Virus record (IMG/VR): IMGVR_UViG_3300046804_000318
Coordinates: 1-41,428 of that record
Length of the DNA: 41,428 nt
Direction: 5' to 3' (one strand)
From: a virus
Below are positions 29,615 to 38,458 of this stretch, piece by piece. The notes under the pieces were generated by a model that worked only from the letters and a program-made list of their open reading frames with translations, was not told where the DNA came from and did not search any database. Numbering within the stretch: position 1 is the stretch's first letter; each line of letters begins with the position of its first letter. Made by a program: the position numbers and the translations under genes.

Positions 29615-31248
29615 TATTTAACCTCCTCAAACTTCGTACCGTCAGGACTGACATACGCTTGATTCCCATTAGCATCTGTATGCAATTGCCAACCTTTAGT
29701 ATTACGTTGTGGAGTTGGCTGCTTCTCTGCTGGCTTAGGCGTACCTTTACCTCTGAGAACCACGTTATTAGCGTCAACATTATAAGAATTAGCTAAATCA
29801 ACATATCTTGCAGATGTTCTATCTCTAGTATCTTGAGCAGCACTAAACGCAAGTTGAGCAGCACGTTTAAAGTCTGCACGCTGTTCAGGATTCAATACCT
29901 GACCATTTTGCAGCTTCTGGAAGTAGTTCTGAACTCGATCAATAGCACCTGTAGCGTTCATAGCCATACCCAATTCAGACTCACGAACAACTGAACCCGG
30001 ATCAAGTAGCTTCATAAACTTAGTAGCAGCAGCCAAATCATTAGCAGCACTAGGATTAGAAAGAGCAGAATTAATCTGTTTAAATGCAGTCTCAACAGTT
30101 GTAAATTCTTTAATTTCTGGCAATGCTGAGTATTCTTTACGCAACTCAGTCTCTGTGCTTACTTTAAAGTCTGAGTTTTTCTTACGAATATCCATAGCAG
30201 CAGATTGAATCTCTGCCGAAGTCATATTTGGAGCATTTGCTAAAAGAGTATCTGCTAAAGGCTGCAATAATGGATTTAATTGACCTAAAGATTTACTTAA
30301 ACCACCAACCAATTCATCCTGAGTCTTACGTGAGCGCAATTCTTTAGCAATAGCCTGATATTCTTTAGACTTAACTGCATCATCACCTTCACCAGCCCAA
30401 TATTTAGACAGCAAATCAGCTTGTCTAATTTCTTTATCAAGTGGATGACCAGCAGGAGCAGGAGGAGCAGCTTTAGCAACAGGAGCCGTAGGAGCAGTAG
30501 GCAATGCACCAAATTTACCTGTAAATGGTTCAGGAACAGGAGCAGTCTCTACAGTACCCGGAGCTAATTGACCCATTGGTTCACGTACTGGCGTAGCTTG
30601 TGGAATTACTTGAGTAGCACCACCGCTAGTCGTATAAGGAGACATTTCCTCTTTATAAGCAGCCATTTGATCGTTATACATAGCCATATCAGGAGATACA
30701 GCAGTAGGAGCCTGAACAGGTTGATTCTCACGCTCCATGAATTGCTGCATACCTCTACGCTTAACATACATCTCAAGAGCTTTATCAGGATTACTCAAAA
30801 CCCATGCTTTCATAGCTGGATCAGTAGCAACCTGAGGAGAATTTAATACTTCATTAATTGCAGCTTGTTTTTGCGCTAATTGCTGTTGTGCTAACTGCTT
30901 TTGCATTATGTCTTGCTGCATTACATAGTTCTGTAAGCCTTGCTGATATGCCTGACCTGATGCACCATAACCAGTACCTAAAGCACCTAATATATTTTGA
31001 GCAGCAGAACGTCTAGGACCTTGCCTACCCATGCCAGAAGCTAATGCAGCAGCAGTTCCTAGCAATCCAGCAATATTAGACTGTTGCGATAATGCTTGAG
31101 ACTGTTGTGGTCCTAATAAACCTTCAAACATTGGATTACGTTGAGCAAATACATTCCAATTAACTGGATTAATATAATCAGTCCAGCTAGAGTTACTCCA
31201 CGGTCTGCCTGTTTGTTGTTCCCATTGGGCTTGAATATTATCTGCCAT
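29614..31248 (-). CDS. Large Gln/Ala-rich internal virion protein candidate
   Basis: A 544-aa protein. The N-terminus has Gly/Ala segments (NIAGLLGTAAALASGMGRQG), then a Gln-rich coil (MQQDIMQKQLAQQQLAQKQA), a Pro/Ala linker around residue 260, a helical C-terminal domain (LNPEQRADFKRAAQLAFSAA), and a short end GWQLHTDANGNQAYVSPDGT. It is the biggest protein of the ejection-type cluster and may form part of the injected channel. No lytic domain is seen. Confidence 0.65.
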   Translation of the reverse strand: MADNIQAQWEQQTGRPWSNSSWTDYINPVNWNVFAQRNPMFEGLLGPQQSQALSQQSNIAGLLGTAAALASGMGRQGPRRSAAQNILGALGTGYGASGQAYQQGLQNYVMQQDIMQKQLAQQQLAQKQAAINEVLNSPQVATDPAMKAWVLSNPDKALEMYVKRRGMQQFMERENQPVQAPTAVSPDMAMYNDQMAAYKEEMSPYTTSGGATQVIPQATPVREPMGQLAPGTVETAPVPEPFTGKFGALPTAPTAPVAKAAPPAPAGHPLDKEIRQADLLSKYWAGEGDDAVKSKEYQAIAKELRSRKTQDELVGGLSKSLGQLNPLLQPLADTLLANAPNMTSAEIQSAAMDIRKKNSDFKVSTETELRKEYSALPEIKEFTTVETAFKQINSALSNPSAANDLAAATKFMKLLDPGSVVRESELGMAMNATGAIDRVQNYFQKLQNGQVLNPEQRADFKRAAQLAFSAAQDTRDRTSARYVDLANSYNVDANNVVLRGKGTPKPAEKQPTPQRNTKGWQLHTDANGNQAYVSPDGTKFEEVK

Positions 31249-31255
31249 ATTGCAC

Positions 31256-31654
31256 CTATAGCAATGAAATTGGTTGTGGACGGATAACCGTAGATTGCTG
31301 AGGATTCAATAAACTCATGTAATCCATTGGTTGAATCTGACCACGAGATACTTGACCAGAAGGAGCGTAACGTAATTGTGGTTGCTCCATTGCTTTATTA
31401 GCAGCTTGCATACCAATTTGTGCCGTTATTGGATTCTGATTCATCCATTTATTAGCACCTGAAATGCCTTCCATAATTCCCTGACCAAAACCACCGATAG
31501 TAGGATCAAATCCAAATAATGAACCACCACCCATACCAGCACCAGTAGCCAAACCAGTAGTTAATGCGCCAGTAATCGTAGGAGCAGCTAAAGCAACACC
31601 AGCTTCAGGTAATATCGCAGAGCCTACAACACCTGCCGAAATAGGATCAGCCAT
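31256..31654 (-). CDS. Gly/Ala-rich small virion-type protein
   Basis: A 132-aa protein: ISAGVVGSAILPEAGVALAA, a Gly-rich segment (GLATGAGMGGGSLFGFD), and a polar end (MDYMSLLNPQQSTVIRPQP). It starts after a GGAGG site and a TAATG junction. It lies within the ejection-protein cluster. The hydrophobic Gly/Ala run could insert in membranes during ejection. No family is assigned. Confidence 0.6.
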   Translation of the reverse strand: MADPISAGVVGSAILPEAGVALAAPTITGALTTGLATGAGMGGGSLFGFDPTIGGFGQGIMEGISGANKWMNQNPITAQIGMQAANKAMEQPQLRYAPSGQVSRGQIQPMDYMSLLNPQQSTVIRPQPISLL

Positions 31655-32388
31655 TATTTGCCTCCTGTTGGCGTAGCAGTCTGCGTAGTAGTCGATCCTT
31701 GAGGAACGCTAGAGAACAAGTTAGCAAACTGACTGAGTTTCATCTGTGGCAAGTTTTGCTGGAAGTTAAAGCGATTCATTGCATCTTGTAACTGAGCAGC
31801 ACTCTGAGCCTCTTTAGCACCACCAACGCTAAGTAATCGCTGTATATCAGCATAGTCAGCTTGAGCCATCTGAGGAGCAGCACCAACAGCAGCCATTTGA
31901 CGTTGACGTTCAGCCTCAGCAGATTGATATGCTAAGTTGCCACCCTTTTCAGCTAAATCACGAGCAAAAATGTCTTGAGCCTGACCTGTTAATTGACCTT
32001 GAGCAGCAGAGCCATAACGACCCATTGAGGAAGCACTAGACTGAAGTTTTTGTATATTACGAAGATATTCTTCACCTGCTAAACGATTTGTCTGCTCTAA
32101 AGCACCCGCTAGGAATGGATTAACGCCTTTTCCTTGAATCGTAGCTAATGTTTCAGCCTGTGCAGCACCTGTTAATGGAGAACCTGCTATAGCGCGTTCC
32201 TGAGCCATCTGTAGGGCTTGCTGAGTCTGCTCCGATGGACTGACGTAAGTCTGACCGGGGAAGAATTGCGGAGAGCCTGTTTCGTACAGACGTTTAGCCT
32301 CTTGAAGCCCATATTGAACATACGGAGCAATCGTAGGATCGATACTCGTTGTTGTCGTACTCTTTTGACTACCGCCGCCACCACCCAT
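31654..32388 (-). CDS. Conserved internal virion-type protein
   Basis: A 244-aa protein from ATG 32388 (MGGGGGSQKSTTTTSIDPTI), chosen for GAGGTG. A GTG 12 nt earlier is unlikely. PYVQYGLQEAKRLYETGSPQ, then FFPGQTYVSPSEQTQQALQM is a conserved start in many environmental podovirus-like phages. The rest is Gln/Ala helical. It overlaps no upstream coding essentials and heads the ejection cluster. The precise function is unknown. Confidence 0.65.
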   Translation of the reverse strand: MGGGGGSQKSTTTTSIDPTIAPYVQYGLQEAKRLYETGSPQFFPGQTYVSPSEQTQQALQMAQERAIAGSPLTGAAQAETLATIQGKGVNPFLAGALEQTNRLAGEEYLRNIQKLQSSASSMGRYGSAAQGQLTGQAQDIFARDLAEKGGNLAYQSAEAERQRQMAAVGAAPQMAQADYADIQRLLSVGGAKEAQSAAQLQDAMNRFNFQQNLPQMKLSQFANLFSSVPQGSTTTQTATPTGGK

Positions 32389-32389
32389 A

Positions 32390-32788
32390 TTACACCTCAC
32401 AAATCCATTGTTTTGGACGGAATCCGTAATCAGCCGCCCTTTTAGCCCAACCGCGCCTATGGCTAGAAAATGTTATATATTTGACTTTAGCTTCTGCCGC
32501 CATACCTTTGATATATTTTAAGGCATTTTCGACAACATCATAACTATTTTCTAACGAATAAGCAGCCCATAGATGCATTGTTTCGCCCTGTGGCTGTAGG
32601 ACAAAGAAGCCAGCGTAGTGGTTATTCTCTATCAGTACAAATAACAGACTCTTTTGATTGAAACAGTCTGTATATACATCTTCAACTATCCAGTTTTCTG
32701 GACTCCTACTTTTAATTTTCTCTAAGCCAGTTCTTACACTAGCCCACCATTGTCTTAGTTCCTGTGGAGCAATATATCTATACTCCAT
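32390..32788 (-). CDS. GNAT-like acetyltransferase in the virion operon
   Basis: A 132-aa protein. SLLFVLIENNHYAGFFVLQP and ETMHLWAAYSLENSYDVVEN, then ALKYIKGMAAEAKVKYITFS, SHRRGWAKRAADYGFRPKQW follow the GNAT strand-helix order ending in the Y-G-F segment. The acyl-CoA Q/RxxGxG loop is not evident, so the enzyme may be divergent or inactive. Related small GNAT-like genes occur between gp10-like and internal virion genes in similar phages. The start is a TAATG junction. Confidence 0.65.
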   Translation of the reverse strand: MEYRYIAPQELRQWWASVRTGLEKIKSRSPENWIVEDVYTDCFNQKSLLFVLIENNHYAGFFVLQPQGETMHLWAAYSLENSYDVVENALKYIKGMAAEAKVKYITFSSHRRGWAKRAADYGFRPKQWICEV

Positions 32789-33585
32789 TAACCCACCACA
32801 ATATAGCCATACGTTTTATCTGCCGTGTTATTAGACCAATGTGCAAGAGTAGCACTTCCTTGCGTCTGACTACTTACATATACATTAGAAGATGCGTTAG
32901 GAGAAATATAATTTACTGTAGCAATAGCACTAGGAATAGCTGGTCTAGTTGGACTACTTCCAGATGGATATTGCTCAATAGAAAGACCTGTATCTGATGG
33001 TCTCCACATGATCTGAATATAGTCATTTGCTTGCAATTCTATAAAGAAATTCATTGCAGCAACAATATGACTAGGATCACCTGAACTTTTCCTAGATGAA
33101 ATACCAAATCGACTATTACTATTTGCTACATCTGTCCCATTTTTCCTAAACCAAACATCTACGTCTTGAGTATCATTTGTCGTATTTTTAAACTGTATGG
33201 AAAACTGAATATTGTAAATTCCATAATTCCTAACATTAATATGCGATGTATTAGATACATATATTCCATTAGAGTAGTCAGTAGTATTAAACGCTACAGC
33301 ATAAGCAGTTGTAGTATTCGCAGCAGCTTGGTCTGTAGAGTCCTGAAACGCTCCATATGGCATTGAATCAGCATAAGCAGCAGCAGATACTGGGATTAGA
33401 AAAATTAAGCTCTCATTGCCTATACGACCGTCATAGAGCGTTGTCGTTGTGGCATTGCCAGTCGCTAAAGTAATCGTTCCAGTATTGTTTGTCTTACCGT
33501 CCATGATTCCACGGACAACCTCACTAACAGCACGTTCATCAGCACCGAATACAGGTAGAGTACGAAACTGTACTGATCTAGTCAT
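32788..33585 (-). CDS. Beta-rich virion surface protein, possibly C1q/TNF-like
   Basis: A 265-aa protein. The N-terminus is MTRSVQFRTLPVFGADERAV. From about residue 95 a jelly-roll-like pattern appears: YGIYNIQFSIQFKNTTNDTQ, DVDVWFRKNGTDVANSNSRF, FIELQANDYIQIMWRPSDTG. The N-I-Q-F-S-I-Q strand and the D-Y-I-Q-I-M-W strand are typical of C1q/TNF-like sandwiches used in receptor binding. It starts in an ATGA overlap with the gp10-like gene stop. Confidence 0.6.
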   Translation of the reverse strand: MTRSVQFRTLPVFGADERAVSEVVRGIMDGKTNNTGTITLATGNATTTTLYDGRIGNESLIFLIPVSAAAYADSMPYGAFQDSTDQAAANTTTAYAVAFNTTDYSNGIYVSNTSHINVRNYGIYNIQFSIQFKNTTNDTQDVDVWFRKNGTDVANSNSRFGISSRKSSGDPSHIVAAMNFFIELQANDYIQIMWRPSDTGLSIEQYPSGSSPTRPAIPSAIATVNYISPNASSNVYVSSQTQGSATLAHWSNNTADKTYGYIVVG

Positions 33586-35006
33586 CGAGTACCCTGCGTA
33601 GCTATTTCAATTTCACAGCCGATAATCGTTTCCCAGTTAGCATTAGTCGGAGTTACTTTAATACGATGGTAATTACCGTTAGCTCTCAATGGCACTCGAT
33701 TCTCTGAGTCTGCTGTCGCTGTCGTTCCAAACTCAATACTCTCTGACAATAGTTTTCTACTGGCAACTGCAACTGACGCTGTTCCATTATCAACAATAGG
33801 TTTTGCCAATGTAATAATAGAACGTCCAATATCAATATCTCCAGAAGTAACGTAAGCAGCCAAGTACGCACCAGAGAAAACCACGATTCTCTGATTTCTA
33901 ACACCAACAAATATAAGCTGACCACCAGCCCAAGTACGAGAATCAAGCGGAATATCTAAGGTATCTAAGTTATTGTTATAGTTATCAATCTGCTCAAGTG
34001 TGGCACTAGGTGTCAGACCATACGCAAGATAGTTCGTATCCGTTAAGCCGTAACTCCACTTATTCAAATCAATGGAGTAGTACAGCAAGAATCGCTTACC
34101 GAAGTTATTCTTAAAGTTCCAGATGACTAATTTGCGTACTGGATCAATCGTTGCACTCATGCCAGTTTTAATTTCACTCAAACTGACGTTATTAAAGAAC
34201 CAACGATTAACTTTTTCTAGTCCAATGTTCTTAACTGACTTGCCATCGCAGACATAGAAGCCATCATCAGCCAAAAAGTACGTTAAACCGCCAAATTGAG
34301 TGATAGAACCATTAGACATACAGCCTAACGTCCTAGAAATAGCGTCAAATTGGAAAAAATACGGACTTCCTGAGTACGTCATGCGATAAAGAGCGCGTTC
34401 TAAGAAGATTAGACCGTATTCTCCACCTGCAATACCAGTAATATCGCCGCCATCAGGCATAACTTGTGAGTCAGACTGAGAAGCAGCACTAGGAGTCCAG
34501 TCAGTCTCGTCATTAATATCTGACCAGTAGACCTTATTCTCCTCACCACCTACGTTAGCAGCCACAACAAAGTCACGAACTACCGTTACATACTTAGCAG
34601 CAGGAGCAGCAGCAGCCAAATCAGCAAAATACGTCGATGAACCTAGATCATAAGCCTGTAATTGGTCTGCACCGTTAGCTAAAATCATCTTAGAGCCAAA
34701 CTGAGTCACATCCCATGCATCAACAGCCGTATAACCTGTAGTCGTTAGCGCATCTAAACTAGCATCGCTAGAGTCAAACTTATAAATCTGTGTAGCACCA
34801 GCAGCAAATAACGTCGATGCACCAGCAAATTTACCTGCAAACGTAATAAGCAAGTTCTGGCCAGCATCATCAGAGTAATCTACTGCTTCACGGAGCGGAG
34901 CATAACCGTTAGTAACTGGATAACAATTGTAGGCATCCATTACAGCACCAGTAACGCCCGGCTGATCTGGTAACCACTCACCGAAAATAACTTTTTGTTT
35001 TGCCAT
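33582..35006 (-). CDS. Tail accessory/hub protein, P22 gp10-like
   Basis: A 474-aa beta-propeller-like protein. YNCYPVTNGYAPLREAVDYS, then NKVYWSDINDETDWTPSAAS, GEYGLIFLERALYRMTYSGS, FQFDAISRTLGCMSNGSITQ and GLTYFLADDGFYVCDG are characteristic of the P22 gp10-type stabilisation proteins that close the tail after packaging. The C-terminal part is beta-rich. It is the single copy in the putative circular genome. A second, longer relative sits in the overrun at 38459-40435. Confidence 0.8.
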   Translation of the reverse strand: MAKQKVIFGEWLPDQPGVTGAVMDAYNCYPVTNGYAPLREAVDYSDDAGQNLLITFAGKFAGASTLFAAGATQIYKFDSSDASLDALTTTGYTAVDAWDVTQFGSKMILANGADQLQAYDLGSSTYFADLAAAAPAAKYVTVVRDFVVAANVGGEENKVYWSDINDETDWTPSAASQSDSQVMPDGGDITGIAGGEYGLIFLERALYRMTYSGSPYFFQFDAISRTLGCMSNGSITQFGGLTYFLADDGFYVCDGKSVKNIGLEKVNRWFFNNVSLSEIKTGMSATIDPVRKLVIWNFKNNFGKRFLLYYSIDLNKWSYGLTDTNYLAYGLTPSATLEQIDNYNNNLDTLDIPLDSRTWAGGQLIFVGVRNQRIVVFSGAYLAAYVTSGDIDIGRSIITLAKPIVDNGTASVAVASRKLLSESIEFGTTATADSENRVPLRANGNYHRIKVTPTNANWETIIGCEIEIATQGTR

Positions 35007-35476
35007 TACTGTCTAGCCCAGTTAGTTGATTCTGGAGTAACTACAGTCCATTCATAAGCCGTAGAGCTACCAATAGCGTCAACAGTTCCATTACCTGTAA
35101 TAACAGCACGACCACCAACTACGTAATTACCTTTTGCAGTAACTGTGCCAGTACCTGTAACTCTAGCAACACCAACTGTTACAAAAGTAGCATTAGCTGT
35201 TACCGTAGCATTTCCAGTTATGCGAGCACGTACTGCTGGAGAAGAAACACCGTTAGCAGTTACAGTAGCCGCACCAGTAATATTTGCTATGCCATTATAT
35301 GTACCTTGACCTCTTGCCGATACTGTAGCGTTACCAGTAATAGTCGCACTAATGCCTTCGTTTTCAGCATAGCCAGAATCCCAATAGCCAGCTAAAACAT
35401 AGACATCAGGAGATGATAAGTCACCATCTCCGTAGCCATACGTCCAGTAATCGTAATCAACGTAATTTGTAGCCAT
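35006..35476 (-). CDS. Repeat-rich beta protein in the tail cluster
   Basis: A 156-aa protein with five repeats of about 20 residues. The core is ITGNATVTANG and variants: ISATITGNATVSARG, IANITGAATVTANG, RARITGNATVTANA, VARVTGTGTVTAKG, RAVITGNGTVDAIG. Alternating hydrophobic residues suggest stacked beta strands (solenoid or fibre shaft). The N-terminus is Tyr/Asp-rich. It lies between a 100-aa protein and the gp10-like gene, with TAATG junctions on both sides. Confidence 0.65.
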   Translation of the reverse strand: MATNYVDYDYWTYGYGDGDLSSPDVYVLAGYWDSGYAENEGISATITGNATVSARGQGTYNGIANITGAATVTANGVSSPAVRARITGNATVTANATFVTVGVARVTGTGTVTAKGNYVVGGRAVITGNGTVDAIGSSTAYEWTVVTPESTNWARQ

Positions 35477-35778
35477 TACAATCCACTAATCTGCTCTGAC
35501 GTTAATGCCTGAACATCTGAAGAACTAATTGTATTAATTTGCGTAGATTCTAAAACAGATATATCGGAAACTTCCGGCAATATGTACTCAACCCACTTTT
35601 CTTCAGACTGACTCCATGACCAATTGCCATCTGGCTTAGGATCACGAATAACCCAACCCGGTGGATACCACCAGACTACCTCTTTGCCAGCAGGACATTC
35701 AGGAGCATCAGCCACTTCAATCCAGCCATCTGTGCCATCCGTCTCAGGTTTTGGTATAGAACCATTTTTAGAATACAT
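35476..35778 (-). CDS. Small conserved tail-cluster protein
   Basis: A 100-aa protein with DGTDGWIEVADAPECPAGKE, a Trp-rich stretch (VVWWYPPGWVIRDPKPDGNW, then SWSQSEEKWVEYI), and a Ser/Thr end (SSDVQALTSEQISGL) that looks like a short attachment or assembly peptide. It follows the LamG fibre gene in both contig arms. The start has an AAGGTGA site. No function is recognised. Confidence 0.6.
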   Translation of the reverse strand: MYSKNGSIPKPETDGTDGWIEVADAPECPAGKEVVWWYPPGWVIRDPKPDGNWSWSQSEEKWVEYILPEVSDISVLESTQINTISSSDVQALTSEQISGL

Positions 35779-35786
35779 ACGTCACC

Positions 35787-37781
35787 TTATTGAACAGGGA
35801 AAGCTGCTGTTGGAGCAGTAAAGTTAGCTGTGTAACGTGCGTATTTAGTAATACGTAGGTCATCAATATAACCAGTTAAAGCAGTATTTCCTAAAGTGAA
35901 TCCACCAGAACCAATAACAGGTCTATTTGCTCCAACTAAATAACTATTTGTATCTGTATATGTAGAGCCAACTTGAGTTCCATTAACAAACATTTTTGTT
36001 GAAGTACCGCTTCTTGATACTGCTAAGTGATACCAAGTATTTATTGAAATTGTTGTTGTTCCTGTAATTTGGTCTGCATTACTTACATTAAGCCTAACTG
36101 AACCGCCTCCAGACGCAATATAAATAAATGGATAAAGACCGTCTGTGCTTGTAGGTCTAAAATCTATTAATGCTTGAGCAGAGGCTGTTGTGGTTACATA
36201 AAACCACATTTCTATGGTGAAATCTCCTGTGCCGAAAGTAAAATTCTGTCCGGCTTGAAGTAACAAATAATCACCAGTACCATCAAAGTACATCGACGTA
36301 GTACCCCACTTCGCCTGTGTCGTGCTGACCTGTGCATTACCTACAGTCTCTAAATCATTCTTAGCAGCAGAGTCGTAGATGCCGGAGTTGGTGAAGTTAG
36401 TGAGAAGCTGGGTGTTAGTTACTGCTGTGGGTGGTGCTGTAGGAATAGTTATTGTTGTGCTTGTTGGGTCGTATGGAGTTGAACCAACAATTAATCTTGC
36501 TCCTGATATATAACCTGCAAACTGTCTTGATGCAGAACTATTTAATTCACCAATAGAAGAAGCAGAACCAAAATTATTGGTTAAAGTTTGAGTTCCTGTG
36601 CTTGACCTTACACCATTTAAGAAAATGGTACATACATTAGATGCGTTTCTAACTGCGGCAACGTGATACCACGTATTTACAGACATTGTTGGAACAGTAA
36701 ATGTATATCCAGCAACTCCATATGCATCGATAGATAGAACTGTCGCAGAGTTTTTTCTGACGTTAAACGCACCAGTTGATACTGTATTGTAATTACCTAT
36801 AAGTGCTTGGTCTGAAGCAATACCACTAGTACAGTAAAACCAACATTCAAAACAAAATTGACTAGTACCAATTGATGTTCCTGTCCAAGTGAGAAAATCC
36901 CCACTACCATCAAAATACCCACTACCACCAACACTAGCCGCTGAATAAGCGGCTGTGGGCGCAAATGGGCTGAAGGCTTGGACGGAAGGTGTACCGTTAG
37001 CGGTAAGAGCAAATGCGTTTGTACTGTTGTCTAAGAAGCGATTGCTTTGGCAGGTAAGTAATGATGTATTGGTAATCGCCGTTAGCGGTGTTGTTGGCAC
37101 TGTAAATGAAGCACCAGAATAAACGGCAGTACCTTTTACAACTCGCAAGTTACTAATGTAACCTGCCATGTATCCACCAGCAGAAAAACCAACTCTGCCA
37201 ATGTAACCATTATTTTGCGTTATGTTGAACGATGGTGTTGCCGTTCCTCCGCGGGTTCCATTAATATATCCTGAAAGCGTAGTGCCATCATAAGACCACG
37301 CTACATGATTCCAAGAGTTAGCAGTTACCGCGCTTGTAGTTAAAGCATTGTTCGCCGAACCAGAATAAGACAATGTTCCGTCTGAAGCAATACGACATCC
37401 AACACCAGCAGTTGACGCACTACTTCTTGTGTCAAATACAAGTATTTCTTGAAGCGTAGTTATATATACCCATGCTTCTACCGTCCATGAACCTGTACCA
37501 AAAGCAAACGCAGCATTTGCGGCAGTATTTAAATAATCACTTGAACCATTGAAATAGTTACTCCACCCCGTCTGACTAAACGGCGTAAACGTACCCTGAG
37601 TCGTATTACCATTTCTAGTAATAGTGAAAGCATTACTGGACGAATCTAGGAACGTATTGTTCTGTGCGCCATTAGTCGTGGTTGTATTAAGCAACAACGT
37701 AACTAAATAAAAATAGGCGTCCGATGCTGCCGCAGCAGCCGAACTAATAGAGGCTATTAAGCCCTGAAGTATTCCGCTCAT
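35787..37781 (-). CDS. LamG-domain tail fibre/adhesin, copy B
   Basis: A 664-aa protein with an N-terminal helix (ISSAAAAASDAYFYLVTLLL) and three concanavalin/LamG-like modules at roughly residues 75-215, 285-435 and 490-640. Each has an aromatic entry strand (WTVEAWVYI, FCFECWFYC, FTIEMWFYV), a W-x-H-V/L-A strand and a GYI-x-x-LR/AR strand. LamG modules bind glycans, so this is a host-range candidate. The last 73 codons begin in the 127-bp repeat shared with copy A. Upstream of that repeat the two copies diverge in patches, some of them still identical. Confidence 0.85.
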   Translation of the reverse strand: MSGILQGLIASISSAAAAASDAYFYLVTLLLNTTTTNGAQNNTFLDSSSNAFTITRNGNTTQGTFTPFSQTGWSNYFNGSSDYLNTAANAAFAFGTGSWTVEAWVYITTLQEILVFDTRSSASTAGVGCRIASDGTLSYSGSANNALTTSAVTANSWNHVAWSYDGTTLSGYINGTRGGTATPSFNITQNNGYIGRVGFSAGGYMAGYISNLRVVKGTAVYSGASFTVPTTPLTAITNTSLLTCQSNRFLDNSTNAFALTANGTPSVQAFSPFAPTAAYSAASVGGSGYFDGSGDFLTWTGTSIGTSQFCFECWFYCTSGIASDQALIGNYNTVSTGAFNVRKNSATVLSIDAYGVAGYTFTVPTMSVNTWYHVAAVRNASNVCTIFLNGVRSSTGTQTLTNNFGSASSIGELNSSASRQFAGYISGARLIVGSTPYDPTSTTITIPTAPPTAVTNTQLLTNFTNSGIYDSAAKNDLETVGNAQVSTTQAKWGTTSMYFDGTGDYLLLQAGQNFTFGTGDFTIEMWFYVTTTASAQALIDFRPTSTDGLYPFIYIASGGGSVRLNVSNADQITGTTTISINTWYHLAVSRSGTSTKMFVNGTQVGSTYTDTNSYLVGANRPVIGSGGFTLGNTALTGYIDDLRITKYARYTANFTAPTAAFPVQ
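35882..36008. repeat. 127-bp exact direct repeat, copy 2 (internal)
   Basis: Identical to bases 1-127. Leftward of it (35881 downward) the coding frame of LamG copy A would continue without a break, which makes 1-35881 a plausible closed circle. Rightward of it the sequence leaves the circle into a different version of the fibre gene. Confidence 0.95.
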
Positions 37782-37782
37782 A

Positions 37783-38457
37783 TTAGGTCAATCCCGAACC
37801 AGAAATAATCCACGTAGTCGAAGTCATTTTTACAGCCGTTGCTATACCATACTGAGCAAGCGTTCTGTTACCAGTAGTTCCGGTAGAAGACAAATACATC
37901 GTGTCAGTCGTTACAGCAACAGTCACAGCGTTAGCTGACATATTGATAAACGTAACAGCAGCACCCACAGCAAACGCTACGTTAGAGTTAGCTGGAATTG
38001 TGTACGTAGCAGCAGCCTGACCAACAGGGTGATATAACTGACGTCCAGTATCAGCTAACAAGACGTTGTATGAACCATTCTGTGAGTTCTGAGGAATGGT
38101 CAGATAACCGACCGTGTTGCTTCCGTCAATCGTACTGTTAGCTACGTTAGCGGTTACGTTGCCGCTGCTAATGGTCACATTAGTCAACGTCAAGTTACCA
38201 ATGCTAGAAACCGTAGAGCCAAGCGTTAGTGTCGTATTTCCGACAATGACATTGCTATTGGCAAGATAACCGTTAGGGAACGCACTGGCTACAGAACTAA
38301 TAGTGACGTTAGCAAACGTCATATTATTTAATGTAGTAACAGTATTTCCTAGCTGGATAGCCGTATTACCAAGAGTGATAGTAGTAGCAAAATTACTATC
38401 CAATTGAGACAACGGAAGTTGTCCAGTAGCAGTCGAAAAAGTATATGGAACAGCCAT
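37783..38457 (-). CDS. Fibre-like protein preceding LamG copy B
   Basis: A 224-aa protein. The start (TGQLPLSQLDSNFATTITLG) resembles that of the gene at 1946-2647. The body is Asn/Thr/Val-rich with repeated beta phrases (LGNTAIQLGNTVTTLNNMTF, ANVTISS...). The end (VAVTTDTMYLSSTGTTGNRT) resembles fibre tips. It lies 1-2 nt from both neighbours. It is probably the counterpart of the 233-aa gene in the other arm, and belongs to the overrun segment. Confidence 0.65.
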   Translation of the reverse strand: MAVPYTFSTATGQLPLSQLDSNFATTITLGNTAIQLGNTVTTLNNMTFANVTISSVASAFPNGYLANSNVIVGNTTLTLGSTVSSIGNLTLTNVTISSGNVTANVANSTIDGSNTVGYLTIPQNSQNGSYNVLLADTGRQLYHPVGQAAATYTIPANSNVAFAVGAAVTFINMSANAVTVAVTTDTMYLSSTGTTGNRTLAQYGIATAVKMTSTTWIISGSGLT

Positions 38458-38458
38458 T

